Assembly (NCBI GenBank): GCA_020974905.1
Contig: CP087563.1
Coordinates: 3,162,001 to 3,226,000 of the forward strand
Source of the DNA: Planctomycetes bacterium syqfu
GTDB lineage: Bacteria; Planctomycetota; Phycisphaerae; Phycisphaerales; Phycisphaeraceae
Direction of reading: 5' to 3'
Length of the DNA: 64,000 nucleotides
Made by a program: the position numbers and the translations under genes. The notes beneath the pieces were generated by a model, which saw only the letters and a list, made by a program, of their open reading frames with translations, was not told where the DNA came from and ran no database searches. The stretch's first letter is position 1; each line of letters begins with the position of its first letter. Shown one piece after another: positions 17,473-25,908 of this stretch.

Positions 17473-19524
17473 TTAGGCTTCACCCTTAAGTTTCAGCGCA
17501 CCACGGTGATCCTGTTCACGGACACCGAAATCGATAAAGCCGCGGAAAAGAATGCCCAGCGAATTGAAATCTGCATCCGTTTTTTCAACGGTGGGACGAT
17601 CCACGCCGTTGAGGAAAGCCACCTCAATCGAGGGCAGACGATTGGGATCTGCCAGGAGATACCACGCCTTGCTGCTGGCACCGGTGAAGCTGGCATTGGC
17701 CAGGTAGACACTGGAGACGACGTCGAACTTGCCCACGTGCGGATTCGTCGTCGGCTTGGGTTTGTTCGTGGTGGTGGTTTCGTTGAGCTGGATGCTCTTC
17801 ATCAGCATCTCGGCTGCGACCTTCAGCGCGGTGGGCACGAGCAGGATGTTAGCAGGCATACCGAGCGGTTTACCGTTGGGCTTGATCTGTTCGCTGAATT
17901 TCACTTCGGCATTGGTCAGGCCATCGACGGATAAAGCAGTGTCTGCACCTTCGAGGTAATTGCCGTGATCAGCATGAAAGAAAGCGTTGCCATCGGATTG
18001 GGTGGGATTGCGAAGCCACAGGCCCCAGACGGCATCGGCAATGGCTTCAGCCGCACCCATACCAATCTGACGCGGGATGTCGGTGAAGGCCCCCATGTCA
18101 TCGTTGATGATCATCTGGCGAGTCAGGGCAAACATGATGCCGTGGGTGTCGGCACGCTGGCCGAACTTCTGCTCATCAAGTTTGCCATGCTTCAGTTCAC
18201 CGTCCGGGCCGACCTGTTCAAACTTGAAGGAACCGGTCATACGGTAGCGACTGTGTTCCTTAAAGTCGTTGACGCTGGCGACCTTGGCAATGCGACGCCA
18301 GGCATCTTCGACGTAGTTGTAGCCTTCGAGCAACATCTTGTTGGCAATGTTGCTCAAAACCCCCGGAAGTGTGGCCGAGCTGAATGCGGCTTGCAACCAG
18401 CCGCTGGCATCGCGACGGAAACGGGGAAGCTGTTGGCCCGATGCCATCTCGCAGAACTCCTGGACACCGATACCACGAAGTTTGTCGGCAGCTTCGAGAA
18501 CGGGTTCGGCATACATCGCTTCGATGCGGGTGTTGGGCAAACCACTGGCCATCAATGCTGCCGCTTCAAACACCTGCGGATTACCCGCATGCTGATTGAC
18601 TTTGGTGTGCATGGCAACGGGAAGTTGCGGGCGCGATGCGCGAAGGACGTGCAGTTCGGTCTTGGTCACATCCCAACCTTCCTCAATGGCCTGCGCTTCG
18701 ATGTCCGGATGTTTGCCTTCGCAGGTGCTGCGGATGGCCTGGATGCGGCGGGTTTCTTCAGCCATCTGCTGACGCATCTGCATCATGGGGTTCTGATCAT
18801 CCGGGGCAGAGGTCGGTGCATCCGAGACATCCTGCGTTGCACGCGCGGCGATGGCGGCAGGACTCGCGGTCGGCGTGGTCGAAGGTTTGGCCGGTTTGGG
18901 ATCGGTGACGATGGTGGTGGTTGCTTGGCTTTGTGTACCATGCGGCATGTGCGATTGCTCCTTGCTGTTGGCTGCGATACGGGCAGACGTAGACGAATCT
19001 GCCCCGTTGTCGACGAATGAAATTTCTTTGAGGGTTGCTTTGCGGACGACGTGAATCGGGCCATCAAACGTCCGGCCATTGACGGTGACGTTCTGGCCAT
19101 TGGGGATGAACTGGGCATCAATGACGGCAGCACCGATGCTGGCCTGCCAGGGAAAACCGTTCTGGCCACTGCGAATCACATCACGTGCCCAACTGGTGTC
19201 ACGGCTGACAAGGCCTTCGGCCACGAGCCTCCCGCCTCCGGAAGTTTTTTCAACAGCAACGCGCTGCGTGTGGCCGACGCCCTGACGCGATTGGTGATCC
19301 AGACGAACCGGAATGTCCTGGCGGTCAATGGCCAGACCTTCAAGGTCCACCACGACGGGATGCGGGAATCCCTCGATCCGCATCAGGCCACCGGTATAGG
19401 CAACCATTTTGAACTGAGGGGCACTTCCGGGGGTTTCTTTGTTTCCAGCGGCCTCAATGGTCAGCGGGCAGATGAACGACAGTTGGTCAGGCAGTTGTTG
19501 AGTTGGCGACAGTGTCATCGTCAT
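17473..19524 (-). CDS. Prohead protease fused to Mu gpT-like major capsid protein
   Basis: 683 residues in two modules. Residues ~1-190 look like a prohead (S78-type) protease, with MRIEGFPHPVVVDLEGLAI, IPVRLDHQSRQGVGHTQRVA (His in the first conserved motif) and LKEISFVDNGADSST. A linker rich in Pro, Thr and Ala follows (195-260). From ~330 to the end it reads as a gpT-like major head protein (QLPRFRRDASGWLQAAFSSA, FNSLGILFRGFIDFGVREQD). The fused order implies self-cleavage during head maturation, known for other phages with protease-capsid fusions. Start at ATG 19524 overlaps the portal gene's end by 38 bp. Confidence 0.82.
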   Translation of the reverse strand: MTMTLSPTQQLPDQLSFICPLTIEAAGNKETPGSAPQFKMVAYTGGLMRIEGFPHPVVVDLEGLAIDRQDIPVRLDHQSRQGVGHTQRVAVEKTSGGGRLVAEGLVSRDTSWARDVIRSGQNGFPWQASIGAAVIDAQFIPNGQNVTVNGRTFDGPIHVVRKATLKEISFVDNGADSSTSARIAANSKEQSHMPHGTQSQATTTIVTDPKPAKPSTTPTASPAAIAARATQDVSDAPTSAPDDQNPMMQMRQQMAEETRRIQAIRSTCEGKHPDIEAQAIEEGWDVTKTELHVLRASRPQLPVAMHTKVNQHAGNPQVFEAAALMASGLPNTRIEAMYAEPVLEAADKLRGIGVQEFCEMASGQQLPRFRRDASGWLQAAFSSATLPGVLSNIANKMLLEGYNYVEDAWRRIAKVASVNDFKEHSRYRMTGSFKFEQVGPDGELKHGKLDEQKFGQRADTHGIMFALTRQMIINDDMGAFTDIPRQIGMGAAEAIADAVWGLWLRNPTQSDGNAFFHADHGNYLEGADTALSVDGLTNAEVKFSEQIKPNGKPLGMPANILLVPTALKVAAEMLMKSIQLNETTTTNKPKPTTNPHVGKFDVVSSVYLANASFTGASSKAWYLLADPNRLPSIEVAFLNGVDRPTVEKTDADFNSLGILFRGFIDFGVREQDHRGALKLKGEA

Positions 19525-20989
19525 TAACGTTGGTCTCCTCTGAAGGTGAAGATTGATTGGGCTGAGAATCCGTAACCGTCAGCCCGAGTTGATTCATGAG
19601 TTTTGTTTCTTTGGCACGCTGACGGAGTTCGGTTTCCCAATCCTTGCCCTGACGGGCATATTCAGCTGCCAGTGTGGTGGTGTGACTGGTCAAGCGCGTG
19701 GCCTGAGCGTTGGCTTCCTTGGCCGGGTCCACATGTTCGGTTCCATCGAAAAACCAGCCTTTTTGCAGGGGTAACGGACGCCCGGACAAGGTGGGCATAC
19801 TGCGCACTGTGCGCAGTATGGAGAACTCCGGTGTCAGCATGGCCTCACGTATCCAGGCGTTGAAAATCTGATCCAAAACCACTTCAGCAAGATGCATCTG
19901 TTCGACACGAATGGACTTGTAGTAAGTCTGATGATCAAGCCGCCCTGATGCATAGTTGTAGCCTGACGAGTTGCAGGCGGCGATGTTGTAAGGAAGATTC
20001 AAGCACCGCGCGATCTCATTAAGAATCTCGCGTTTGAACTCGGCCAAACCCGTCACAGGCTGTTGGGCTTCAATCTGCCCCAGTCGCCAACCATCCGGTA
20101 ATACGGTGGCCATGCGCTTTTCCAGATTGACGATGTCCATCGGATCAAGCGGCTGGGCTTCACCGTTGGCCGGGGAATCGGTGTACAACACCGCAGCAAA
20201 ATCAGCAGCAGTTTCAGCAGCGGCCAGCACGGCGAGAATGTATCGACGCAACTGCGCAAACAATGGAAGTGCAGGAGTAATCTCCGGAATTCCACGATGT
20301 TGCTCGGGACGATCCGCACGAAACCAGTGAATCACAGATGCCGCAGGCACTTCGTCATACTGAGATGTCCACGAGGAATAATTCCCCAGGCCGCCCGGAT
20401 GCTGCCGCAGGATGGAATAGAACTGCGGACTTCCGAAACTGTCGAGAATCACCCCATCCACATCGTTGCGTGTGGGCAACATCACTGACGACGGCGACGC
20501 GATGCGATCCGCTTCAATGAGTTGTAGATCAAGTGCAACAGGCGAATCGATATTGGGATTGAAATTCAAAACACCGAACGCCTCACCATCAGTACTCTTG
20601 GCCATGCGCATGGTACGGAGCTTGGATGCCAGGCTGACCGCTTTGCTCCACTGGGCAAAGGCGTCTTCGATCTGACGATTGAGTTCATCATGCTTGGTGA
20701 GTAGTTGCAGGCGCGGCCCCGTACCGATGCAGTCATTGGCCAGCGTCAACACAATACCCTTGGCATAACTGTTGTTGGCTACTTCGTATCGAGCACGCTC
20801 ACGCAACTTCTTGCGAATGTCCGCAGACGCCGCACAGTCCGCTGACATCGCATCGGCCATCGCCCAGTGCCGGGCATTCTCTGCCGTTGTCTGCGCCGCG
20901 TCGTAACGCGCCCGCACCACGTTGGCCACCGGCAGTTGGCGTTGCACCTGAGGTTTGGATTTTTTGAACCAGTTACGAACGTGCATCAA
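19487..20989 (-). CDS. Phage portal protein, lambda gpB family
   Basis: 500 residues, the usual size. Family signs are the N-terminal ARYDAAQTTAENARHWAMAD, RARYEVANNSYAKGIVLTLA, an IHWFRADRPEQHRGIPEITP core and FKREILNEIARCLNLPYNIA followed by YNYASGRLDHQTYYKS. The portal ring forms the DNA entry vertex and anchors the terminase and connector. The gene starts 4 bp inside the preceding small gene and overlaps the capsid fusion downstream. Confidence 0.92.
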   Translation of the reverse strand: MMHVRNWFKKSKPQVQRQLPVANVVRARYDAAQTTAENARHWAMADAMSADCAASADIRKKLRERARYEVANNSYAKGIVLTLANDCIGTGPRLQLLTKHDELNRQIEDAFAQWSKAVSLASKLRTMRMAKSTDGEAFGVLNFNPNIDSPVALDLQLIEADRIASPSSVMLPTRNDVDGVILDSFGSPQFYSILRQHPGGLGNYSSWTSQYDEVPAASVIHWFRADRPEQHRGIPEITPALPLFAQLRRYILAVLAAAETAADFAAVLYTDSPANGEAQPLDPMDIVNLEKRMATVLPDGWRLGQIEAQQPVTGLAEFKREILNEIARCLNLPYNIAACNSSGYNYASGRLDHQTYYKSIRVEQMHLAEVVLDQIFNAWIREAMLTPEFSILRTVRSMPTLSGRPLPLQKGWFFDGTEHVDPAKEANAQATRLTSHTTTLAAEYARQGKDWETELRQRAKETKLMNQLGLTVTDSQPNQSSPSEETNVNDDDTVANSTTA

Positions 20990-21183
20990 ACGGTGCCTCC
21001 GGGATTGATCTTGAAAACTTTGATACCTAAGCCCTTGGATTGAGCAGCCTTCTTCGATGCCAGGTAACGATCTACCGCGATCTGATCCTGCAGCGGATGC
21101 TGCTTAACGTGCTGGCCGTCAACCGATACTTCAGCCGGTGCAGCAGCGTTTTCTTCGATGTTGTTTTCAACGGAGTCTGTCAT
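20986..21183 (-). CDS. Small protein between terminase and portal (gpW-like position)
   Basis: 65 residues: acidic N-terminus, then VSVDGQHVKQHPLQDQIAVD and a basic end (KGLGIKVFKINPGGTV). The 'AVDRYLASKKA' helix suits small head-tail joining proteins like gpW, and the position between terminase and portal matches. The ATG has no strong Shine-Dalgarno, but a GAGGGAAAC purine run lies upstream. The 68-bp repeat at 21217-21284 ends 34 bp before this start, so this gene may be the first of a transcript covering portal and capsid. Confidence 0.55.
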   Translation of the reverse strand: MTDSVENNIEENAAAPAEVSVDGQHVKQHPLQDQIAVDRYLASKKAAQSKGLGIKVFKINPGGTV

Positions 21184-21216
21184 GAGTTTCCCTCGGACTT
21201 ATGTGTCGTCCCTACA

Positions 21217-21284
21217 TTACTAGTTGCCGATACCCCGATTTTTCACGAGTGGTTTTTGCCAAAAAAATGAAAAAAGTGCAGATT
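21217..21284 (-). promoter_or_regulatory. Copy A of a 68-bp repeat upstream of the portal operon (candidate phage promoter)
   Basis: It matches 37970-38037 without gaps. A 16-bp block TTACTAGTTGCCGATA is identical, 11 bp are variable, and a 41-bp block has about 33 matches including the A7-TG-A6 tract. Both copies lie 34-47 bp upstream of a leftward start codon. On the transcribed (minus) strand the order is T-tract, CTCGTGA, spacer, TATCGGCAACTAGTAA. This looks like a phage-specific promoter or binding site. Confidence 0.5.
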
Positions 21285-21309
21285 GTTGGGATGCGTTGTT
21301 GTGATCGGC

Positions 21310-23367
21310 TCAAAAACGACGCTGTTGCATGTCAGAAAGCTTCATTCGAGGACGTGATTGCACACTGCGCGACTCGACACCCGGGAGTGAGACACCTTGA
21401 ATCGACGCAGCAACTGCGCAACCAACCAGGCAATCCAGCCAATGATTGTCCGGGCGCGTGGCACGCAACTTCCACTCATCAACGGTACGACCTTGGGCTT
21501 GGGATTTGACGCGATACTCGGCTGTCAGGTGATCAGCGAGTAGGCGATGGGTTTTGTCATCACGGCCAAACAGAGACAGACAGCCTGGATCACCCATGGC
21601 AACACTGAGCCGTGCATGCACGAAGGTCTTCCAGTAGTTGGTGTCGATCAAGGCATGGCGAACCTGGCGCTTGCCCACTGTGTTGGGAATGCGCCAGTGC
21701 AGCCCCACGCGATCCCCACGCTTGCGTCGGTATTCACTGAATGGAATGCTCGACGCTCCGACATATCGACCGTGGCTGGGCAATAGCAATCCAGCATATT
21801 GGCTTTGCCGACAGAATTGGTACACCACATCGGTGGACTGGCCCCAGTTGGCGTCGATCAGACAACGGTCGATGCGCATCTCCGCGCCATCGTCCCGCCG
21901 ATACGTTGCAGCAAGTTTTTCGGCAGTAAGAATGTCGAGCCCCGCATAGATCTGCCCTTCTAATCCTGCGCCCGGTGCTGCGCGGCTGATCGTGGATCGG
22001 ATGTCACGTAGTGTGTAATAGGCTCGTTTTTGCTCGGGCCACGTGCCATAATCCACGACGTAGCCGGTAAAGTTTTCCTCCCACCCGCACAGCATCCAAA
22101 ACAAAACCTTCTGCTGGACATCGATGAACATGGTCAGGTGGTTGCATCCCAGCGGGATGATGCTTACGTGGGTGGCCATTGGTTTTGGCGGCAATGGCGT
22201 CACTTGTGAGCATTTCTTCGCCAACGGATTCGATGATCGGTTCGTTTTGATATTCCGCAAAGAATGCTGCTTCGTCACGCAGGCGAAGATTCATAGCGTG
22301 TTGGAGAGCAGACAGTTCATCCTCGTTGTACCGTTGCGGCCATGCAACATTGACTGCCTGCGTCCATAACATCACGGTTGCTTCGGTAAAACTCGGTGGC
22401 CTGTGAACCATCACCATCATTGCGAAGACTGTCGGCACGAATCTCAGCATATTTGGCCCAGAGCTTCTCCGCATTGGCATCCGGAAATGAATAAATCATC
22501 TTCGTCCGTTCACCCTGCCATTCCGGGTGTTTGTCCCGGTCGAGGATGTTGTCGGCCATATCACCCGGCCGGATCACCGTACAGGCCATGAGTCCGGCAA
22601 TCTTCTTGCCCGGACCAGCCATGCCCAACACGTCACCGGCCAGGATCGCTTCACGCCGCTGACTTTGCGATGGTGACCATGCCGACTCGGTGGTTTGTGG
22701 GTCATCGACCAACACCAACTGCGGACGCACGACCTGTCCATCGGCCCGGGCATAGTTCTGCCCACGAATATCGCTTCCCTTCATGCCGCTGCTTGAGATA
22801 ACGATGCCCGATGACAGGCTGCCTTCGATCACAGGCAGCACGACGCGATCCGACGACCAATCAATGCGCGTTGGTTCACCTTTGATACTTTTGTCCCTTC
22901 TGACGATTGGTGATCCGTTCCAGGCAACGGATCGGATACGTGACCTCCGGAAAATCATCATGCAATAGCGGGTTGGTCTCCAGCCATATTTTGATATTTT
23001 CCAGCAGGTCGCGGGCGCGTTCGGCACTGGCAGCGATCAGGCAAACAAAAGGTGCTGCACCGATCAATGCTGCCCACAACACAGCGGTCTGACACAAAAC
23101 TGTTTTCCCTGATCCGCGCGGCATGGCCATTGCAAACAACCCGCCGGTACGGACAGCTTTCTCGATTTTTGAAATGACCGTCCTGTGATCTGCTGACCAA
23201 GGCAAGTAAAAAACCTCAGCAAAATAGGTTTCGCAAAACGCTCGGAATGATGCGATGCATCGGGCTTTGCGATCCGGATCAACGACTAGTCGGTATCTCG
23301 CCAATATCCTGTGCTGAGCGTACGGCCTCGGCGTTGCGCTCGGCCTGCCTTGCCTTCTGTTCGTCAT
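21310..23367 (-). CDS. Terminase large subunit, interrupted by three +1 frame breaks
   Basis: Four consecutive frame segments make one terminase. Segment 1 (from 23367) carries the Walker A-like MPRGSGKTVL. After a break near 22878-22884, segment 2 carries the Walker B-like LVLVDDPQTTES. After a break near 22352-22358, segment 3 continues with ALQHAMNLRLRDEAAFFAEY. After a break near 22160-22164, segment 4 holds the nuclease part (TMFIDVQQKVLFW, CLIDANWGQ, NHWLDCLVG) and stops at 21310. Each join restores a sensible sequence if one base is dropped. Intact, it would be about 680 residues and drive ATP-dependent DNA packaging. As read, no full-length protein can be made. Confidence 0.85.
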
Positions 23368-23602
23368 AACTCAACGGCCCGGATTTCGGCTTGGCATATT
23401 CCAATGTCAGCCAGGCTGCGTACCGAAACAAATCCACCGACTGCGGATTGGACGGATCACTGATGCTGTAACCAGCGCGGTTGCGGTGCCTACGCAGTTG
23501 CGACTCCGTCAATGGATCAGCATTGGGAATATCGATGGCATTGACGATCCGCAGCAGATCGGCAGGTCGAAGTTGACGTGGGTTGAAGGATTTTTTACTC
23601 AT
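23279..23602 (-). CDS. Phage protein upstream of terminase (small terminase-like position)
   Basis: 107 residues, basic. It has MSKKSFNPRQLRPADLLRIV, then ADPLTESQLRRHRNRAGYSI and an aromatic segment (RYAAWLTLEY). Its C-terminal part overlaps the terminase start by 89 bp in another frame. The position is that of a small terminase subunit, but a clear DNA-binding HTH is not visible, so the name is only positional. Confidence 0.5.
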   Translation of the reverse strand: MSKKSFNPRQLRPADLLRIVNAIDIPNADPLTESQLRRHRNRAGYSISDPSNPQSVDLFRYAAWLTLEYAKPKSGPLSYDEQKARQAERNAEAVRSAQDIGEIPTSR

Positions 23603-23819
23603 CGTTCATTTCCTCCACTTCCGGTCGGGCCAGATACGCCACGTAGTCAATCAGGCTGAACGTGCCATCGGCTCGCAGCAACTGACCATCGTCAACCACC
23701 TGCTGAATCTGCTCTTCATCGATCCGGCGATTGAACGCCTTGGACAGAATCTGAGTTGCCTGCAGCACGTTGACTGCCGTCATTCTCAATGTCTTTGGAC
23801 TATCTGTAGGTTGTGTCAT
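23595..23819 (-). CDS. Small phage protein, first gene of the leftward structural block
   Basis: 74 residues. The middle (MTAVNVLQATQILSKAFNRR, DEEQIQQVVDDGQL) is two helices that could form a helix-turn-helix, followed by FSLIDYVAYLARPEVEEMND. It overlaps the next gene by 8 bp. It could be part of a small terminase or a regulator; no family recognised. Confidence 0.45.
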   Translation of the reverse strand: MTQPTDSPKTLRMTAVNVLQATQILSKAFNRRIDEEQIQQVVDDGQLLRADGTFSLIDYVAYLARPEVEEMNDE

Positions 23820-23925
23820 CGAATTACAAAAAAGCCTTAAAAATAAGGGTAAATAGTCGCATTATCCGACTTGATAACTCCGTTTCGAATGCATGGCTTC
23901 ATGTGTCTATAGAAAGGCCAACAAC
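23820..23925. promoter_or_regulatory. Divergent intergenic region between structural block and rightward cluster
   Basis: 106 bp separate two divergently transcribed blocks. The region is AT-rich (TACAAAAAAGCC, TTAAAAATAAGGGT) and holds TTGATAACT at 23870-23878 as a possible -35/-10 fragment. It must carry promoters for one or both directions. It does not contain the 68-bp repeat. Confidence 0.4.
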
Positions 23926-24120
23926 ATGAAAGCCAAAACCACCAAACGCACGCAGGCATACAAGGACGCAGCGGTCAACGAGATCGCCCAACGCATCCTC
24001 AACATCGACACCTTGCAGACACGTAAAAGCGATTCTTTGGATTTCCACGACTGTGCGGTCTGGAACATTAAGGAAGCGTTGGAAGCCGCCTTTGAGGCTG
24101 GACGCAAAGCAGATCATTAA
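23926..24120 (+). CDS. DUF6900-like small protein
   Basis: 64 residues from the ATG at 23926; the open frame begins at 23893 but the later ATG is a better start. The core reads IAQRILNIDTLQTRKSDSLD, then FHDCAVWNIKEALEAAFEAG. This matches my memory of the short DUF6900 domain, found in phage and plasmid proteins of unknown role. It is the first gene of a rightward four-gene cluster. Confidence 0.65.
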   Translation: MKAKTTKRTQAYKDAAVNEIAQRILNIDTLQTRKSDSLDFHDCAVWNIKEALEAAFEAGRKADH

Positions 24121-24142
24121 CCATTCGCAACAGGAGAAACAC

Positions 24143-24403
24143 ATGCGGATCACACGTATTGAATTTGCCGGACGAACAGGCATCTTCGCCATCATCAAAC
24201 GACCACATGAAGCCAAACAGATCGAGGTCGAGATTCTGCAACCCAACAAGAAAGGCACCCATTGGGTGAAAGCCGATGACGAGGATGAACTCTTCTCGAT
24301 GGCCACCTTCCTGCAACAAGTACTCGACGGCTACGAAGGCACCATGGAAGAAGCATCCTGTTACTACAACGCACTGCTGTGCATCAGCGACATCGGAATT
24401 TGA
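24143..24403 (+). CDS. Small phage protein of unknown function
   Basis: 86 residues, starting with a beta hairpin (MRITRIEFAGRTGIFAIIKR) and another strand (QIEVEILQP), then an acidic helix (DEDELFSMATFLQQVLDGYE). The ATG has AGGAG at a good distance. It lies 22 bp after the DUF6900-like gene and 9 bp before the next gene. No family recognised. Confidence 0.6.
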   Translation: MRITRIEFAGRTGIFAIIKRPHEAKQIEVEILQPNKKGTHWVKADDEDELFSMATFLQQVLDGYEGTMEEASCYYNALLCISDIGI

Positions 24404-24412
24404 GGAACCACA

Positions 24413-24661
24413 ATGACCACCAAACATAAAAAACAAACGGCCCAAGACGTCTACTTCCAACACCGAAAAGACATCACCAGCCTGATGCTCTGGCTGGAAC
24501 TCGAACTGGAAAAACACCGCATCAACGCCAAAGGCAAGACCGACAACTGGGCGATGGCCGAAGACCTTGAACTCACTCGAAAACAATTGATAGAGGCACT
24601 GACATCGCTCTCCCACAGCGAACAACATGAAATCGAAGACCTGCTCAGCGAAAGTCGCTGA
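24413..24661 (+). CDS. Small helical phage protein of unknown function
   Basis: 82 residues, nearly all helical (VYFQHRKDITSLMLWLELEL, DLELTRKQLIEALTSLSHSE). The mixed charge pattern suggests a helical hairpin or a dimerising protein. It is the third gene of the rightward cluster, with short spacing on both sides. No family recognised. Confidence 0.6.
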   Translation: MTTKHKKQTAQDVYFQHRKDITSLMLWLELELEKHRINAKGKTDNWAMAEDLELTRKQLIEALTSLSHSEQHEIEDLLSESR

Positions 24662-24697
24662 GCATTTTTGTTTACCCATTACCACAAGGACAAAATC

Positions 24698-25255
24698 ATG
24701 AAACAAGAAGACATTCAAATCGGCGTCACGTACCTCGTCGGCCTCGCAGGCAAACTGGTCCCGGTGCAGATCACCGAAAACCATCCCTCCGGTACTGGCT
24801 GGTTGGGCAAGACGATCAAAACAGGCAAGCAGATTACGATCCGCTCTGTCCAACGGATTCACCGAAAAGCCGGTGACGATAAACAGGTCGGCAACACGGC
24901 CAAACCTGACGCCACGAAGGGTAAACGCAAACCCAATGCGGCGACGGATACCGTCGACGCGCCCGAACGCAACACGCCAAAACCTACCGCGACGAGTGGC
25001 GTCCAGGACGGTGACAAGCCCATGAGCCTGCTCAACGCAGCAGTTGAGGTTCTGAGCCAAGGTGACCGTAAACCCATGCGGTGCAGAGATATCGTCAATG
25101 AAGCCATCACACAGAATCTCTGGGAATACGGCAAAGGGCTGACACCAGAAAGCACGCTTTATGCTGCCATCGCGCGAGAGATCAAAACCAAGGGCGAAAA
25201 CAGCCGGTTCGTCAAAGTCGAACGAGGCATGTTCACAATAGCAAACAAAGATTAA
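24698..25255 (+). CDS. HARE-HTH (HB1/ASXL) domain phage protein
   Basis: 185 residues from ATG at 24698, which follows ACAAGGACAA. The N-terminal ~55 residues form a small beta domain (GVTYLVGLAGKLVPVQITEN, GKQITIRSVQRIHRK). A Thr/Pro/Lys linker follows, and the C-terminal 75 residues match the HARE-HTH pattern: LLNAAVEVLSQGDRKPMRCR, DIVNEAITQNLW, TPESTLYAAIAREIKTKGEN, FVKVERGMFTI. This winged domain occurs in chromatin proteins, RNA polymerase delta subunits and restriction enzymes, and is thought to sense DNA or modified DNA. A role in transcription control or modified-DNA recognition is inferred. Confidence 0.75.
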   Translation: MKQEDIQIGVTYLVGLAGKLVPVQITENHPSGTGWLGKTIKTGKQITIRSVQRIHRKAGDDKQVGNTAKPDATKGKRKPNAATDTVDAPERNTPKPTATSGVQDGDKPMSLLNAAVEVLSQGDRKPMRCRDIVNEAITQNLWEYGKGLTPESTLYAAIAREIKTKGENSRFVKVERGMFTIANKD

Positions 25256-25263
25256 AACATCAC

Positions 25264-25908
25264 TCACGCCATCACCTCCCCCTTCACCCCGGCATCCGTC
25301 GGGGTTTTATCAGTGGCATTGGCAGCAAAAACCGCTTCAGCAAATCCCTTGGGCGTTTCACTACGAAGGCTCTGCCGATCCTCCGACGGCGGCATTTTGA
25401 TGATGAGACTGCCCAGTACCGGCTCGACGCGATCCTTGGGCGGCATCACAAAACCATTGCCCGTCCACAGACAGGTTTTCTTGGTCCACGGGTCACCGTA
25501 GTCACACGGATCAAAGGTGTAATCCGGTTTGCGATAATGACTGGATATCACCGACACCGGATTCTCAACCATCCATGGAGCATCAGCCCATTCGCAGAGG
25601 CGCACACAGGCACCGAAAATATCAATCGACTCGGACAGAGCGCGTAGGCCTTTATGCCGGAACCATCGCGCCCCCGATACGGCAATGTGTGTGCATGGTG
25701 GAAACGCAAACGCGATTGCAAACCGTCTATGCGGTGGCAGCCAGTCCCGCACATCCGCACCGACGCGCACCAGTCGACTGTTCCGGGGGTCACGATGAAT
25801 ACCCGAGTCATGACGAACGTCCACGATCCAGCATTCGTACCCGGCCTTGAGCCAGGGCTCAACGATGTTGCCGGTGTAATCACAGAGGCTCAGCACAATG
25901 CCGTTCAC
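25264..25908 (-). CDS. C5-cytosine methyltransferase-like phage protein
   Basis: 214 residues. It has the PPC motif in AFPPCTHIAVSGARWF (catalytic Cys context) and the ENP-type motif in WMVENPVSVIS. The N-terminal segment (IVLSLCDYTGNIVEPWLKAG) replaces the usual FAGxGG of C5 methylases. The protein is shorter than typical C5 methyltransferases, and the target-recognition region is small, as in phage Dcm-like proteins. It overlaps the upstream ParB-methyltransferase gene by 4 bp. Methylation of phage DNA is likely; sequence specificity is unknown. Confidence 0.7.
   Translation of the reverse strand: MNGIVLSLCDYTGNIVEPWLKAGYECWIVDVRHDSGIHRDPRNSRLVRVGADVRDWLPPHRRFAIAFAFPPCTHIAVSGARWFRHKGLRALSESIDIFGACVRLCEWADAPWMVENPVSVISSHYRKPDYTFDPCDYGDPWTKKTCLWTGNGFVMPPKDRVEPVLGSLIIKMPPSEDRQSLRSETPKGFAEAVFAANATDKTPTDAGVKGEVMA

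Noticed and set aside
17965-19020. A 351-codon open frame antisense to the capsid fusion gene
   Set aside because: Explained by codon bias of the recognised capsid gene on the other strand.
24068-25267. A 399-codon open frame antisense to the rightward small-gene cluster
   Set aside because: It is a mirror of four genes with good start sites and recognisable domains; the antisense product is rich in Phe, Gly and Val without a family.
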